From Aphidius gifuensis (Eukaryota; Arthropoda; Insecta; Hymenoptera; Braconidae): DNA of 64,000 bases. The notes beneath the pieces are model-generated. The model saw only the letters and a list, made by a program, of their open reading frames with translations. It had not been told where the DNA came from and did not search any database. The position numbers were made by a program, and so were the translations under genes. The DNA lies in the NCBI RefSeq assembly GCF_014905175.1, contig NC_057790.1, positions 18,254,469 to 18,318,468 on the forward strand. The letters are read 5' to 3'. This document shows positions 26,401 to 38,741 of this stretch, in pieces (the stretch's first letter is position 1; the number at the start of each line of letters is the position of its first letter).

Positions 26401-29400
26401 AGCATTGAGCATTTATATTGGTTTACCAAAAACGATAGACATTTTACATCAGGAAATCCGTTTGGCTTTTAGATATACTCTTTCGTTTTGTGCGTGTATT
26501 TATCTATTCACATATTGTCCAGGTAAAGTTTTGCATTTATCTAGTTTAGTCTATAGAAAAACTCGTCTGTAATTCATAGTTGTCAGCATATCCGGCATTT
26601 GGGTTGTTATCGTTCTCTATTTGCAAATTCATTTTATAGTTTTTTTTATTTTTTTATTCTAACACTTTTACCACTAGAGACTCGTTCATTTTGAATTATT
26701 CATATATGATATTCTCCTGACTTGTTATAGTTGCAAAGATAATAATTAAATTATATTTAAAAAAATATAGTTAAAAAATTAAATTTAAAAATAAAAAAAA
26801 TATATATTTTTCATTACTGTTTAATTTAATTTTAAAAAAATATTTTTTAATTTTTTTTGTAATATAATGAATAAATTAACTTTACTATATAGTAAAATAT
26901 GAATATTTAAATATGTATAAAAAAATTGTTTGATTGCATATATAGTCTGGGTGATAAAACGCGGTCAATAAAATATTGTGTGCGTCATTGAATCAGACTT
27001 CGATTCCTACCCCATTTCTTGAAAATTGAAGGAGAATAACACCCTCTACTTGAGAAGAGTATTAAATGAGGTCGATGATGATAATATCGTTCAATGTTTT
27101 AGAATTTTATATATATTTTAAATCCAAAAAAATAAAAAATTGAAAACAATTCTTTATCGACAATATACTTTTAAATGTTTTATATTTTATTTTATTTATT
27201 TCAAGTATACCATAAAAGATTATAAATTGTTAAAAACCAATTCAAATAAATAAAAATAAAAGTACTTAGTCGATAAAAAATTTAAAAACAAAAAAAAACA
27301 GTATCATTAATTTTGAAATGATAACTTTCACTGATACCAATTTAGAAAATAATATAAACTTAAAAAAAAATTAATAATTTGCAATATTAATTTTAATTAA
27401 ATAAACATCTCAAAAAAAATAATAATAAATAATTGTAAGACAGAACAATAAACACAAATATGTGTTACGAAATTCGGGTGTGGCAATTTTAAATTAACCT
27501 CACTAAAGTTAATAATATTTTTAAATAATAAAAATCTTCAATGTATAAGCTATTTTAATAACCGATCATTATCAAATATTTCAATAAAAGAAAAATTTAA
27601 AAAATAAAATAAAAAAAAAACAGATATCATATGATCATATTGGCTATATGAATTAAAATTTATAAAAGAGAATGTTAAGAGTTAATAAAAAAAAAAAAAA
27701 ATTATTCAATAAAATGGAAAAAAAAAAATGTACTCATACAAGGCAATTTGGCAAAGTAATCGATATTGGTATTGCACGTTCATTATTGCACCAATTCGAT
27801 CAAGCGTGAATACTGAAGCCTTGTGAATCCGATCAATTGACTTGCGCCAATTTATATTTGGCATGTGCGTACACCAAACTCGGTCGAGTGACAAAAATAA
27901 CGTCAAAAAGTCAAAAAAAAAAAAGAAAAAAAAAGGGAAGTAAATGAAAAAAAAATTATATATAAATAAATAAAAAAGCAACAACAACAACACTTATGTA
28001 GAAATGAAAATACCTACAAGCTTGAATTTGTTTGTTGAACATGTCAAAACCATGCTGACGATTTTTTAGAGTTCAATCTTGAAAGAACAATAAATCGAAA
28101 TGAAAAAAAAAAAAAATGACATGTCGATTTGTTTTTTTTCGCTGTACTGTGTAAACAGCAATTTTCGTTTCATTTTACTAAAGCTCGCTTGTGTGTATTA
28201 TATGTGTGTATTATTTTTCTTCATTTTGACGTTCCCTTTTTTTTTTTCTTTCTTTCTTTTATTAATTATTTTTTTTATTATTATTTACTGAAATTCAACT
28301 GTCAGTAAATGGCATCCGGGAGAGACTTGATATTCATTCTAAAATATAATTGCAATTTATGATTGACTAGATGCTCATAATTTAATAGATGCTCAATTTA
28401 AATATACTTGCTATCAGATTATAAACTCAGATATTTGTTTGTATATTTCGAAGAGTTGTATATTAAAATAATGTATATATTAAGTATAAGTAGAGCAGTA
28501 CTTTCAACTTGACGTTAATTTTTTTTTTTAATTTAAAAGAAAAAGAAATAAAAAAAATCGCTTTTTTCTCTTTACTTTTTTTTTCAATTTCTAATTGAAT
28601 GAAAAATTATTTTTTAATTACATTATAATGATAAAATAATAATATATATTTCAAGTTATTTTATCTCACTCCATTAACTTTGAATGTAATCATTTTACGA
28701 ATTTATAAATATATATATAGCTTATATATTTTTGTAACGTAGAAAAAAAAAAATATGTATATAGAATAAAGCATTGAATGAAATCATCCATGACACATGA
28801 AAACGTAAATTACCTTTTGTTGTACAGAACTATCATCAGTTTTGAATTCACCAGCTTTATCCACCTGTCAATATGTTGGAACGATATGTCAGGTATTCGA
28901 TTTGGTTAAATATCCGGCTTTGCCTCCGGAAAGTCACTTGAATGACCTTCCGTACCCATCGAATGGCTCAATTCAATTCGAAAAAAAAACCTGGGAACAA
29001 ATAAAGAACATAATATAATTTAAATGATAAAAAATAACAAAAAAATAAGCATTGAATAAATATTGAATTTAGCAAGTAAATATCTATCATATAAATATTA
29101 AAAATACACGTGTAAAAATTAATACTAAATAAATAAAGCTGTCAAAATAAATTTAAAAATAATAAAAATAATAAAGACGATGTAGGTAGTTTCTAAGGAT
29201 AGTAGTAAATTGATTGAATTTTTTTTTTTTAACATTTTTTATTTTCTCATTTCAGAGAGCACGTATCGAGTTATTTTACAAAAAAGTAGCCGAGGGCTAG
29301 GATTGAGTTTATCCGGGGGTGGAAGTTCAGGTCCAGTGAGAGTTAAAAGACTTTTTCCACAACAACCAGCGGCATTGTCGAACAAACTACAATCCGGTGA

Positions 29401-32400
29401 TATTCTTCTTGCGGTAAATGGAGTACCACTTACCGGTCTCACAAATTACGTAAGTTTAAATAAAATATAAAATTTTCATTATTGTTTTTAATAAAATAAA
29501 AAATACTTGTTGAGAATAAAAAATAAAAAACTTTTTAATTATTATTATAAAAAACAAGAAAGATTATTATTTTGATTGTTATTATGAATTGCAGGAGGCA
29601 TTAGAAGTTTTACGAACAACTTCAAATACTGTCGAACTTTTGGTATGTCGATTGCCTGGTGAAGAACTTTGTATATCACCACCAGGAGTACCACCACCAC
29701 CACCTCTTAGAAGAGAACATCCATCCTTACCACCACTCAAAATTCTCAATCCATTACCACCACTTCAAATTGAACCTTGTGGGGTAATTGATTGTTTGAC
29801 AAATACTTTTAATTAATATCAATTGTCAATGACATATTTCAAGATCATTATGTACTTTAATTTATAAATTTTTATAAGAAATACAAATAGCAATAAATCA
29901 ATAATGAAAAATATTAATTTTTATGTTATTTTATTTTTTTGTTTTTACAGGAATTTGATATTGAAATGACAAAAGTTGGTGGAAGTTTGGGTTTTACATT
30001 ACGAAAAGTTGATAGTAGTGCATTGGGACATTATGTTAGAGCATTAGTAAGAGAACCAGCTTTAAGTGATGGTAGAATTCAGCCAGGCGACAAAATTGTT
30101 GCAGTGGATGATTCACCCTTGTCACCAATGAGCCATGAGGAAGCAGTTGCATTACTACGACAATGTGGTCCAAGAGTTAAACTTCGTCTTTATCGAGACT
30201 TGGCACAAACACCAGTATCAGCACTTTCACCAACTGAACCAGATCATCCACTTCGTCCATCACGAACAAATTTGAGGTATGTATTATCGTTGCCAAAATT
30301 TTTTATCGATAAAAAATTTTATTTTTATTTTCAACTGTCAATTTATTTATTGAATGAAAAATTTATTAAGAAAATATTCTATAATAATTTACAGACAAGA
30401 AGCAGTGGATATGCTGTGTGATTTGGCTGTGAGAAAATTGTCCCCAGGCACTTCGAATGGATCAAATTGTCAACATGTTTCTGGTACATTGTCTAGCTCA
30501 CCAAGAAGACTTCGTAGACCTGCATCACGAACTCCAACGGGTGAAAGAGAACAAGGTATTTCAATAAAATTATTTTAATATGTTAAAATTATTTATATAA
30601 ATTTATTATTTATATTTTTATTAATTGTGTTATTTTTATTATTTTAGAACCAATTTATGCAACTCAATTGTCAATAACAAGTCAAGCTGACACCTCGGAT
30701 TCAGATCAATGCTCAATAAAAACTCAAATAACAAATTCCCAAGCAGCAACACCAGATGACATTATTGATCCACCAGCATTATATGATATTTTTGACAGTA
30801 ATGATCGACCACTACGACCTAATTTTCTAAATTTATCAGCACCAACAGATAAACCAAATTTTCAATTTAACTTGGAGCCTGAACAAACAACCAATATTGT
30901 CATCAATTATGATAATAGAAATGAAAATATTGCAAATGTTTATCATGATGATAATAGAAGAGAATTAAATGATATACAAGACAGTGATCTACCAACAGAA
31001 CCAGCATCAATGCCACCAATAATGGCTTTAAGAAATAATAGTGGTGCTTTTAGTTATAAAAATCCAGCTTATCAATCAGCAAATCCAACTTGTGGAGGAA
31101 CAGATAATGGTACAAAAACTAAAATTGGTCATTCAAGTGATCAAGACATTCCAGGTAATTCATTATTCATTTATTAATTATATCAAAAAATATATTTTAA
31201 TTTTTTTTATTACTTAATCAAATTTTAATTTATTTATATTAAAATTTTTCTTTTAATATTTTTTGAACTAATTATAATACAATGTCATTTGAAAAAATTA
31301 AAAAAAAAAATTCATAATATAAAAATTAACATATTTTAAAATAAAATTTTTACCTTTTTTCAACAGTTAATTTTAATTTACTTTTAAAAGTGTTATTTCG
31401 AAAACTTTTTGCATATAAATATGCAATTGAAATTTATTTGAATTATCATAAAATAAAAAGTATATCATTATTTTTAATATTACAAATAAAAAGTTTTTTA
31501 TTTTTATTTATTTATTTTTAAAATAAACATTTTTTGATAATTAAAAATTAAATTTAACAACCGTTTGTACTTGTGTTAATGTGAAAACTAAATGTAATGA
31601 TCCTGAATAAATTTAAGTAATTTAAAAAACAATGAACATGACCTAAATTCTCTTGGTCAAATATACAAAACACAAAACTATACGTCATTCGCGGTGTTGC
31701 GATAATAAATTCTTATCATGACTGAATATATACTGTTGTAATATGGCGGATAATCTCGTTAAAACGTTTAAATTATTTGACATTGTATTGTTGTAGGTAA
31801 AGTATTTTGTGGTGAAGATCCAGTGGGCAGTAAAGGTCTTTTAAAGTGGAAAGGTGTCATGTTTGCTACTGATGATGATGATGAAAAAAATAATCCACAG
31901 GATATTAAGGATAATACAAAAAAGACTGAATTAAAATATCGTGAAGGTTACGAGGTAAATTATTAATATTATAATATAATAATTATCATAATATAATAAA
32001 AGAATTCAGCCATTTTTTTTTTTTTTTTTGTGATTACATAATGTGTCATCATTCAATTTAACCAGACAATAAAATTTCGTATTTTTAATATTATACTACA
32101 TCGTATACTAATTTTTATAATTCATTATTTTTTTTAAATAATCAACTATTGTCATTTAATAAAGAATATTTTGTCATTATTGTTATTATTTTTATCATCA
32201 GACATACTAGTTTGGAATTGTTCCAATTCTTTGATAAAAACTATTTACAATTGAAATACTGAGAGCATATTGTAAACTGTGTTGTAATTAATTGTCATGA
32301 AATTCCAAAAGTTTAAATTATTGTTTTTATTAAAATAATAATTTTATGTTACTTATTAAATATATATTTTATTCATGCTAGTAGTATTATTCAAGTAAAT

Positions 32401-32884
32401 TCATAATGAACAATGTGATAAAAGTTTTTGAAAATTAAGTTATTTGTTTTTTGTAATAATAACAAAGTAATTTAATAAATATGTAAAATTTGTTTTAGGT
32501 GTTTATGGTAGAACTGACAAGGGGCTGGAATAGCAGACTGGGATTTAGTTTACAATATGAAAATAATTCAACAGTAATATCAATTGTACATCCTGACAGT
32601 GTTGCTGCGAAGGACGGTAGATTGAAACAAGGCGACATATTAATTATGGTAAATAAATTCACCATCCTTGAAATTATATATTTTTTTGAATTTTATATAT
32701 ATTTATTCATAGTTTGTCACGTTGAAATTCAAATATATATATGATTTTTTATTCATTTATTTGCTAGGTAAATGATGAGAGTGTCGAGGACATGCCAACT
32801 GCTGAAATAATCGATTTATTGAGAAAAATACGTGGATCAATTGGCATAACTGTTGCACGAAAAAAAAAACGAGATGCAACGTGA
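20424..32884 (+). CDS. Three-PDZ-domain scaffold protein (3' ten exons; 5' end missing)
   Basis: Exons read as 20424-21060, 21824-22278, 29256-29449, 29595-29783, 29951-30276, 30395-30555, 30648-31154, 31797-31954, 32499-32648 and 32768-32884 (TGA). All introns are GT-AG and all phases agree, giving 963 residues after a split first codon. Residues 31-41 are proline-rich and a Ser/Asn/Asp-rich linker follows. Three PDZ domains come next: about 366-450 (loop GLGLSL at 377-382), 492-585 (LGFTL at 504-508) and 876-958 (LGFSL at 889-893), the last ending at a basic C-terminus. PDZ domains bind C-terminal peptides of partners, so this is probably a cortical or junctional scaffold. Big bang (bbg) or another PTPN13/FRMPD-like multi-PDZ protein is possible; I am not sure enough to name it. 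The first exon opens in phase 1 with no usable ATG before 20678, so upstream coding exons exist that I could not find. Confidence 0.88.
22279..29255 (+). other. Long intron of the PDZ gene
   Basis: The ~7 kb intron lies between exons 2 and 3 of the PDZ gene. Most is AT-rich noise, with GC-richer islands near 23600-23745, 24225-24345, 26035-26185, 26395-26620, 27740-27905 and 28820-28980. The last of these looks like an alternative exon and is listed separately. At 26521-26528 a pyrimidine-rich stretch ending CCAG is followed directly by GTAAAG, a possible recursive splice point. Confidence 0.6.
28828..29018 (+). other. Candidate alternative last exon of the PDZ gene
   Basis: A good 3' splice site (CCTTTTGTTGTACAG) ends at 28827. 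Joined to exon 2 of the PDZ gene (which ends in phase 1 at 22278), the frame stays open for 63 codons to a TAA at 29016-29018, and AATAAA follows at 29055-29060. The encoded segment has balanced composition (for example VKYPALPPES and NDLPYPSNGS), unlike the low-complexity frames around it. Used this way it would end the protein before any PDZ domain. A donor CAG|GTATTC at 28894 exists, but a 65-base cassette would break the frame into exon 3. A conserved noncoding element is the alternative. Confidence 0.35.
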
Positions 32885-34634
32885 TAAAGTGATAAATAAA
32901 AAAGAGCTTAAGCTTTAATATATATATATAAAAATCCAGGAATGTCAGGTATTTTAAATTTTTCCTTCATTGTAAAGTTATTTTTTTATTTTTATTATTA
33001 TTATTTTTTTTGTATGCCTGACTATACTGAGACAATAGAATGGAAAAAAAATAAAAACGAAAAATATTCGATGATTAAATTATAATTCTTTCTTCGAGAA
33101 TTGTATAAAAGAAATTTAAAATATAAAAAAAAAAGAAAAAAAATATTTAATAGATTTTCTTGTTAAAAAGTAATTGAAAAATTTATCAAAAAGTTTATTC
33201 AATCAACGAATGTCAATACTATATAGAATTTAAAAAAGAAAAATAATAATTTAATATAAACTGTACATTCTTTTTTTTAGTGAAAAAAAAATTTATTATA
33301 AAATAAAAAACGACTTTCTTTTATTGTTGATTAAAAGAAAAAAAATGTATAAAAAATATATATTTAAAAAAAAGGCGATATTTATTACAATTATAAATTA
33401 TTAATACTCATTAAAAGATATATTATATTTAAGAATAAATAAATATATTAATTGATATGTACAAATACATAATTTAATAATAGCTAATAACAAAAGATGT
33501 TTTTAAATTATAAAAACAAAAAGTTATTCCACTTTATTGTGAAAAGAAAAGAATAAAATTATTTTTCAATGGGTAAAGTAACTTTGAAAGAGATGCAATA
33601 TAAAGAGATGCAACACAAAAAGGAGAGCTAGGCTGAAAAGAAAAGAAAAAAATTTAATTGTTGTTATAAATCAAACAGTCAATCAAAATAGTATATTTGA
33701 AAAAAAAAATATATCAATGTATAGAGTATTATTATAATAATTTAAAAAAAAGAAAAAAAACTTTATGTAAAATCTATCATGAATTTGCTTTGATTATGTT
33801 ACTGTTCATAAAAAAAAATTTAACAATAATGACTGTTAAATAAACAAAAGAAAAAATCAAATTAAAATTTCAATATTAATAAAAAAAAAATTGTTCAATA
33901 TCTATATTTGTTGTAAAGAGTATTTTAAAAATATAATCAAAATTGTAAAAAGAGATTAACAAAAAAAAAAAACAAGTGTTCAATTTAAAATCGATAATTC
34001 AAATTATATATTTATTATAAATAAATAACTAAATAAATCAAATGTCAAATTAATTGTTCAGTATCAATTCAGTTTATGTATTTGTTTTTTCTCTTCATGA
34101 GGATATATGTTTATATCCAAGTGACTGAATTTAAATTTATATAGACTTGAAAAAATAAAAAATATTTAATTGGCAAAAACTATGGTCAATGTAATAGGTC
34201 GTTTCATTAGACTATTAGAGCTATTGAAAATTTTAAAAAACATTCTAAAAAAAAAATAAAATTCAAGTGAAATTAAATAAAGCAAATTTATGAACAAATT
34301 AAATGAAATTTTAGTATTTAATTAATATCAAATTCCCCCCAAATTATTATCACCTGTGTTTTTTAATTTATCACTCTTTGAAGGTTGTTCTACAAGTATC
34401 ACCATTATTACTCAAGTATTTCTTATTGTTTTTTTTCCTAAAGAAAACACAAATAAATTAAACAAAGAAAATATTAATTTATAAACTTTATTCAATGCAA
34501 ATTTTTTTTTAAATATCTAAACTCTTATTATCAATCATACATAATTAAATAAAATTAAATCAATATTAAATTATAAAAATACAAATATATATCATAGTGC
34601 TTTAATATTTGTGAAAAAAAGAATAGAAAAATAA
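32885..34634. other. Convergent 3' untranslated / intergenic region
   Basis: Lies between the stop codons of the PDZ gene (+) and RAD18 (-). An AATAAA for the plus gene occurs at 32895-32900, with further AT-rich candidates downstream. For RAD18, AATAAA on the minus strand is at 34488-34493, about 140 bases past its stop. The rest is AT-rich with many A runs, and no other gene is seen. Confidence 0.6.
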
Positions 34635-36893
34635 TTATTTTTGTGCATCTTGCAAAACAGTACTTAAATCTCTTTTACGAATTGGTCGTCTTGGTGGATT
34701 TTTATTTTCTTCATTAGGAGTAACACATTTACGTCTTCTTCGTCGTTTCAATGAATTATCATCATTTTCATTGACAACAGAAATTGCATTCTCATCAATT
34801 TCATTATTTAATGATTCAATTGATTCAAGCCTTGTTGGTTGTGCTAATTTAGCAGAATCAATTGTTTCAAAACTTGAAAATCTTGATGGAAAATTACGTT
34901 TTCTAATTGGACGAGAAACAGCAATACTTTCAATTGGTTTATCATTATTTTCTTGACTTATATTATTTATTTCTTTTAAATTATTTGAATCATTTGGTAT
35001 TTTTAAATTATCAACATCATCATCAGCAGCATCATCACTTGAATCAACAATAAAATCTTCAACAATTGATTTTGCAAGTTTTTTAGCTTGAATTTCTTTG
35101 ATATTTGAAACTTTTGTTGTTTCTTTATTAACATCTTGCTTGTTATTTTCTTTTTCAGTCAATTTTGTTTTTTTTTCTTGTATTTTTTTAGAAGGAGGTG
35201 AACAATTTATAACTTCATCTTCATTATCCGAAGAATCTATATCAGTTGATTGATCAAAAATACTTAAATTTTCTTCAACATTTACTTTTGATGCTGTTTT
35301 TGTTGTATCTTGAACATTTACAGGTTTTAATTTTTGTGGACTCATTGCATTTTCATCAATTTCAACAGATAAAAAATTAACTGGATGAGTACTGGTATAT
35401 CTTTGAAGTGGACATGATGAATCATCACTTGTATCCTGAAAACCTGATTCAAATATTGACATTGAATTATCAAATGATGAATCATCATTATTATTACTTT
35501 GATTTAAATTTTTAACTGGTGATGATGTTTTTATTGATTTATCATTTTTAATATTAATATTATCATTATTATCATTTAATATTTTACTTGTTGATTGTTT
35601 GTTAATATTTGTATCTCTTTTTTTCATTGTATCAATTAAAGCTTGAAAACTTTGTTTATTAGCTTCTAAATAATTTTTTTGTGCAATTTCAATAATATTT
35701 TGTTCAGTATTTCTTGTTACTTTTAATTTACCAATATTTATATTTTTTAATTGATTTTTTTTTTCTAAATTTTCTTCATCATCTAATTGTTTAACAAGTT
35801 CTTGAGGATTTCTTGGTTCTTCTTTATCACATTCTGAATTATAAAGTGTAACATATTTATGAAAACGATTTTCAAGTGTTTTACGATCACCATTTATTGG
35901 TAAATTATATTCTTTCATTTTTTTTTTTAATTCTGAATCTTTCATTAATTTTGTAACAAGTTTTGGTAATGGTCTACGTTTATTATTAATACGACGTGGT
36001 TGATGAATCATTGTTTCTCTTTTTAAACAAGCATCTAAATGTTTATTAATATGAGTTTCTGATATTTCAACACTACAAACTGGACATGCAACTTGTTTTA
36101 TTGTTATTAATTGTTTTTCTGGTATTTTACGACTTTTTGGGGTAAATAATTTTGCTATTTTTGGAATACCACTTGTACTTGGACTTGACATATTACTTGT
36201 ATCAATGAAATTTGAAGTTTGTGGTTTTTCATTATCTACAGTTGTGTTTGTGACTGACTCTTGATGACAATTACTCTCAATTATTGTATCTGATTTTGTT
36301 GGTGTTTTTAAAACTTGATTTGTTCTTGCTGGTCTTACTGGAGGTGTTTTTGGTGATTTTATAATAGCATTTGTCTCATCTTGATCATTGTTCGTTAATA
36401 ATTTTGCACCCACAATACAATCAACTAATTTTTCACGTATTTTTTGAAAATATATTATTATTTCATCGAGAATTCTATTTGTATGTAAATCTTTTTCAAA
36501 TGTTTTTTCAAAACAGGCAGGGCATTGTGTTTTATAATGCAAGTATTTACGTATACATAATGAGCAATCTGTAACAAAGGTAAAATGACTAAGTACATTG
36601 ATACAACAATTTTTATCAAATAATTAAAATTACTATTTCTTACAATTATGTGAACATGGTGTCATAACAGAAGTTTCCATATAATCATAACATATTCCAC
36701 ATACAAGTAGCTCTTCCATTCTCTATAAAAAAAATTAATAAACAATTAAATATCAATTAAATAAAATAAATATGTATTATTGCCTCAATGTAAAATCAAT
36801 TATATAATAATATATTAAATAAATAAATTATTAATCACTTACTTTGAGCTCTGAATAATCAGCTGGCCATGATATTTCAGCAAATTTTCCCAT
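34635..36893 (-). CDS. RAD18: E3 ubiquitin-protein ligase RAD18
   Basis: Minus-strand exons are 36843-36893, 36644-36722 and 34635-36568, giving 687 residues in frame. The N-terminus carries a C3HC4 RING (C25, C28, C40, H42, C45, C48, C59, C62) with the RAD18-typical TPCSHNYCSLCIRKYL and KTQCPAC strings. A UBZ4 zinc finger follows (C205, C208, H220, C224), then a SAP DNA-binding domain at about 245-284. RAD18 with RAD6 monoubiquitinates PCNA at stalled forks in the nucleus to start translesion synthesis. The protein is longer than the human one (about 495 residues) because of an Asn/Asp/Ser-rich C-terminal half with acidic patches and basic clusters. The start keeps the conserved SWPADY segment just before the RING. 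It is head to head with NDUFA12. Confidence 0.95.
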
Positions 36894-37735
36894 TGTTACA
36901 ATTGTATAATTTCACAGTCAATATAATAAAGAGGTTAGAAATTTTTTTTAATCATAATAAATTGTATTTCTTTGTTTAATCGGTAGTTATTTTATATAAA
37001 ATTTGATAAGTTTTTTATTTAAAAATTAACACTGTATATACACAAATAATAAAAACAAGACAATAATATTTTTGTTGTTATTTTTGTCAACTGCTAAACG
37101 CCATTTTTGTGAGGGGCATTGGGCAATAGAATTATGAATAGAATGGCCAATTCGGGTCAATTTTTTTACTGTTTACGACAAACAAAATATGTTTTTTATA
37201 CGAATAATACAGTTCCTGATAGCTGGGGAACGATAAACAAGACCCTTAGACGCAGTTTTCTATATTATCATTAATAAACAGAAAACTGTATGACGATTAT
37301 CAAAATAGTCCCGGTACGTATTGACAAGACATCGTTCAAAAATTCACAATTATTGATAAAAATAAATGTACTTACCCAACATGGTGTATATCAATTTGAA
37401 GAGGAAGATTTTATGAATCGATTGTTATATAATTCATTGTTCAACATAATTAATAATATAAATAATTTAAACAAATACACTCATTTTTACAGATATCAAC
37501 AACTCACTTTTGCACACGACACACAATCACAATCGAGCAGTACACAAAATGGCGGTTAAGTAGCCGCGCCGTCTAGTAGCAAGAAAAACAACTGAACAAC
37601 AATCGGCCATTTTGAAAATTGATGAGAGAGAGAGAAAGCAAGAGAAAGAGAGAGACCATTAAAAAATAACAACAATAACAAAATAAATAGTTTATTTACG
37701 TAATTGTAATAAACATTTGGATTTTGGATATCAAG
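36894..37735. promoter_or_regulatory. Shared upstream region of RAD18 (-) and NDUFA12 (+)
   Basis: The 842-base gap between divergent start codons has GC-richer parts, YY1/Pho-like GCCAT motifs (AACGCCATTTTTG near 37088, AAATGGCGG near 37550, CGGCCATTTTG near 37604) and a GA-rich tract (37620-37660). On the minus strand a strong donor, GG|GTAAGT, ends an exon-like segment at 37376, so RAD18 may have a further 5' exon. The plus-strand frame at 37290-37559 looks like chance or a short upstream frame. No TATA box is evident. Confidence 0.5.
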
Positions 37736-38400
37736 ATGCAACGTTACGTAGATATGGTTGTCAATTTGGCAAAAATATTTAAACAAAATAAAGGACCACT
37801 TGGCATGCTTCGGACTATGTACAGGTAATTTTTACAACAATTATTATCAAGCAATAATTGAGAATTGTTTTGACAGAAAGGTTATACTGCCTGATGTTAA
37901 TTTGACACTTGATTGAAATCAATTGTTTTACAAATTTGTTTGTTAATTATTAATGTATTGTTATTATACCCAATAGAACTGATGACTTGAAATGGGGAAC
38001 TCTTGTTGGTGAGGATAAATATGGAAATAAATATTATGAAAATAATTACTTCTTTTATGGTAAGAGACTTGACAGAGCTTTTAAATGTCTTTTTATTTTT
38101 TTTTAAATTTATTTAACAACAAGAACTGATTAATTGAATGATAAAAATTATTTTGCAATAGGAAGAAATAGATGGATAATATACAATGAACGTGTTCATA
38201 TGGATTATGATGCATCTCAGGTACCAGCTGAATGGTATGGATGGCTTCATTATAAAACTGATTTGTTACCACACAATGATCCAAATAGACCAAAGTACAA
38301 GTGGATGATTGATCATCAACAAAATTTGTCTGGTACTAAAAATGCATACATGCCATACAGCACAACCAAGCCAAAAGTTGAAGCATGGAAACCATCATAA
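37736..38400 (+). CDS. NDUFA12: NADH dehydrogenase (complex I) subunit NDUFA12
   Basis: Exons 37736-37824, 37977-38059 and 38162-38400 join in frame to 136 residues, close to the family's ~145. Family landmarks are the TDDLKWGTLVGEDKYGNKYY segment at the exon 1-2 junction, then GRNRWIIY and the core VPAEWYGWLHYKTD with LPHNDPNRPKYKW, all typical of the B17.2 domain. NDUFA12 is an accessory subunit on the matrix arm of respiratory complex I, at the inner mitochondrial membrane, next to the N-module. There is no cleaved presequence, as usual for this subunit. AATAAA at 38419-38424 is a likely poly(A) signal. The gene is divergent from RAD18 and convergent with the FASTK-family gene, with stop codons 341 bases apart. 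Confidence 0.96.
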
Positions 38401-38741
38401 GTATAATTTTTCAAGCAAAATAAACGTAGAAAAATAATCATTATTATAACTGATAATAAATTGTCAGTGTAATAATATCGAGTGAAAAATTGTACCCAAA
38501 AATATGGGATTATAGGCAGAAAAAATGAAATAATAAATCACTGTAAATAAATTTATTTGAAAAAAAAAACAACAGTCAAGATTATTTTTAATAAAGTATA
38601 TGATTAATATTAACATTGATTAATTAAAACTAACCATAGTAAGACAAGAATCGTGATAAATTAATTTTTTTTTCATCATTTATTCTGACATTGATAGTTG
38701 CTAATGTTTTTTTATTATTATTCATTTACATTGGATATTTT

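Noticed and set aside
26940..27020. tRNA-like string GACTTCGATTCCTAC
   Set aside because: Resembles a tRNA B box, but no matching A box, acceptor stem or anticodon arm could be built around it.
27706..27993. 95-codon minus-strand frame in the PDZ intron
   Set aside because: Half is a poly-Phe run from T tracts; the rest (about 27740-27905) has no splice context. It may be a conserved noncoding island.
37556..37786. 76-codon minus-strand frame
   Set aside because: Overlaps the NDUFA12 start and the GA-rich promoter tract; a composition effect.
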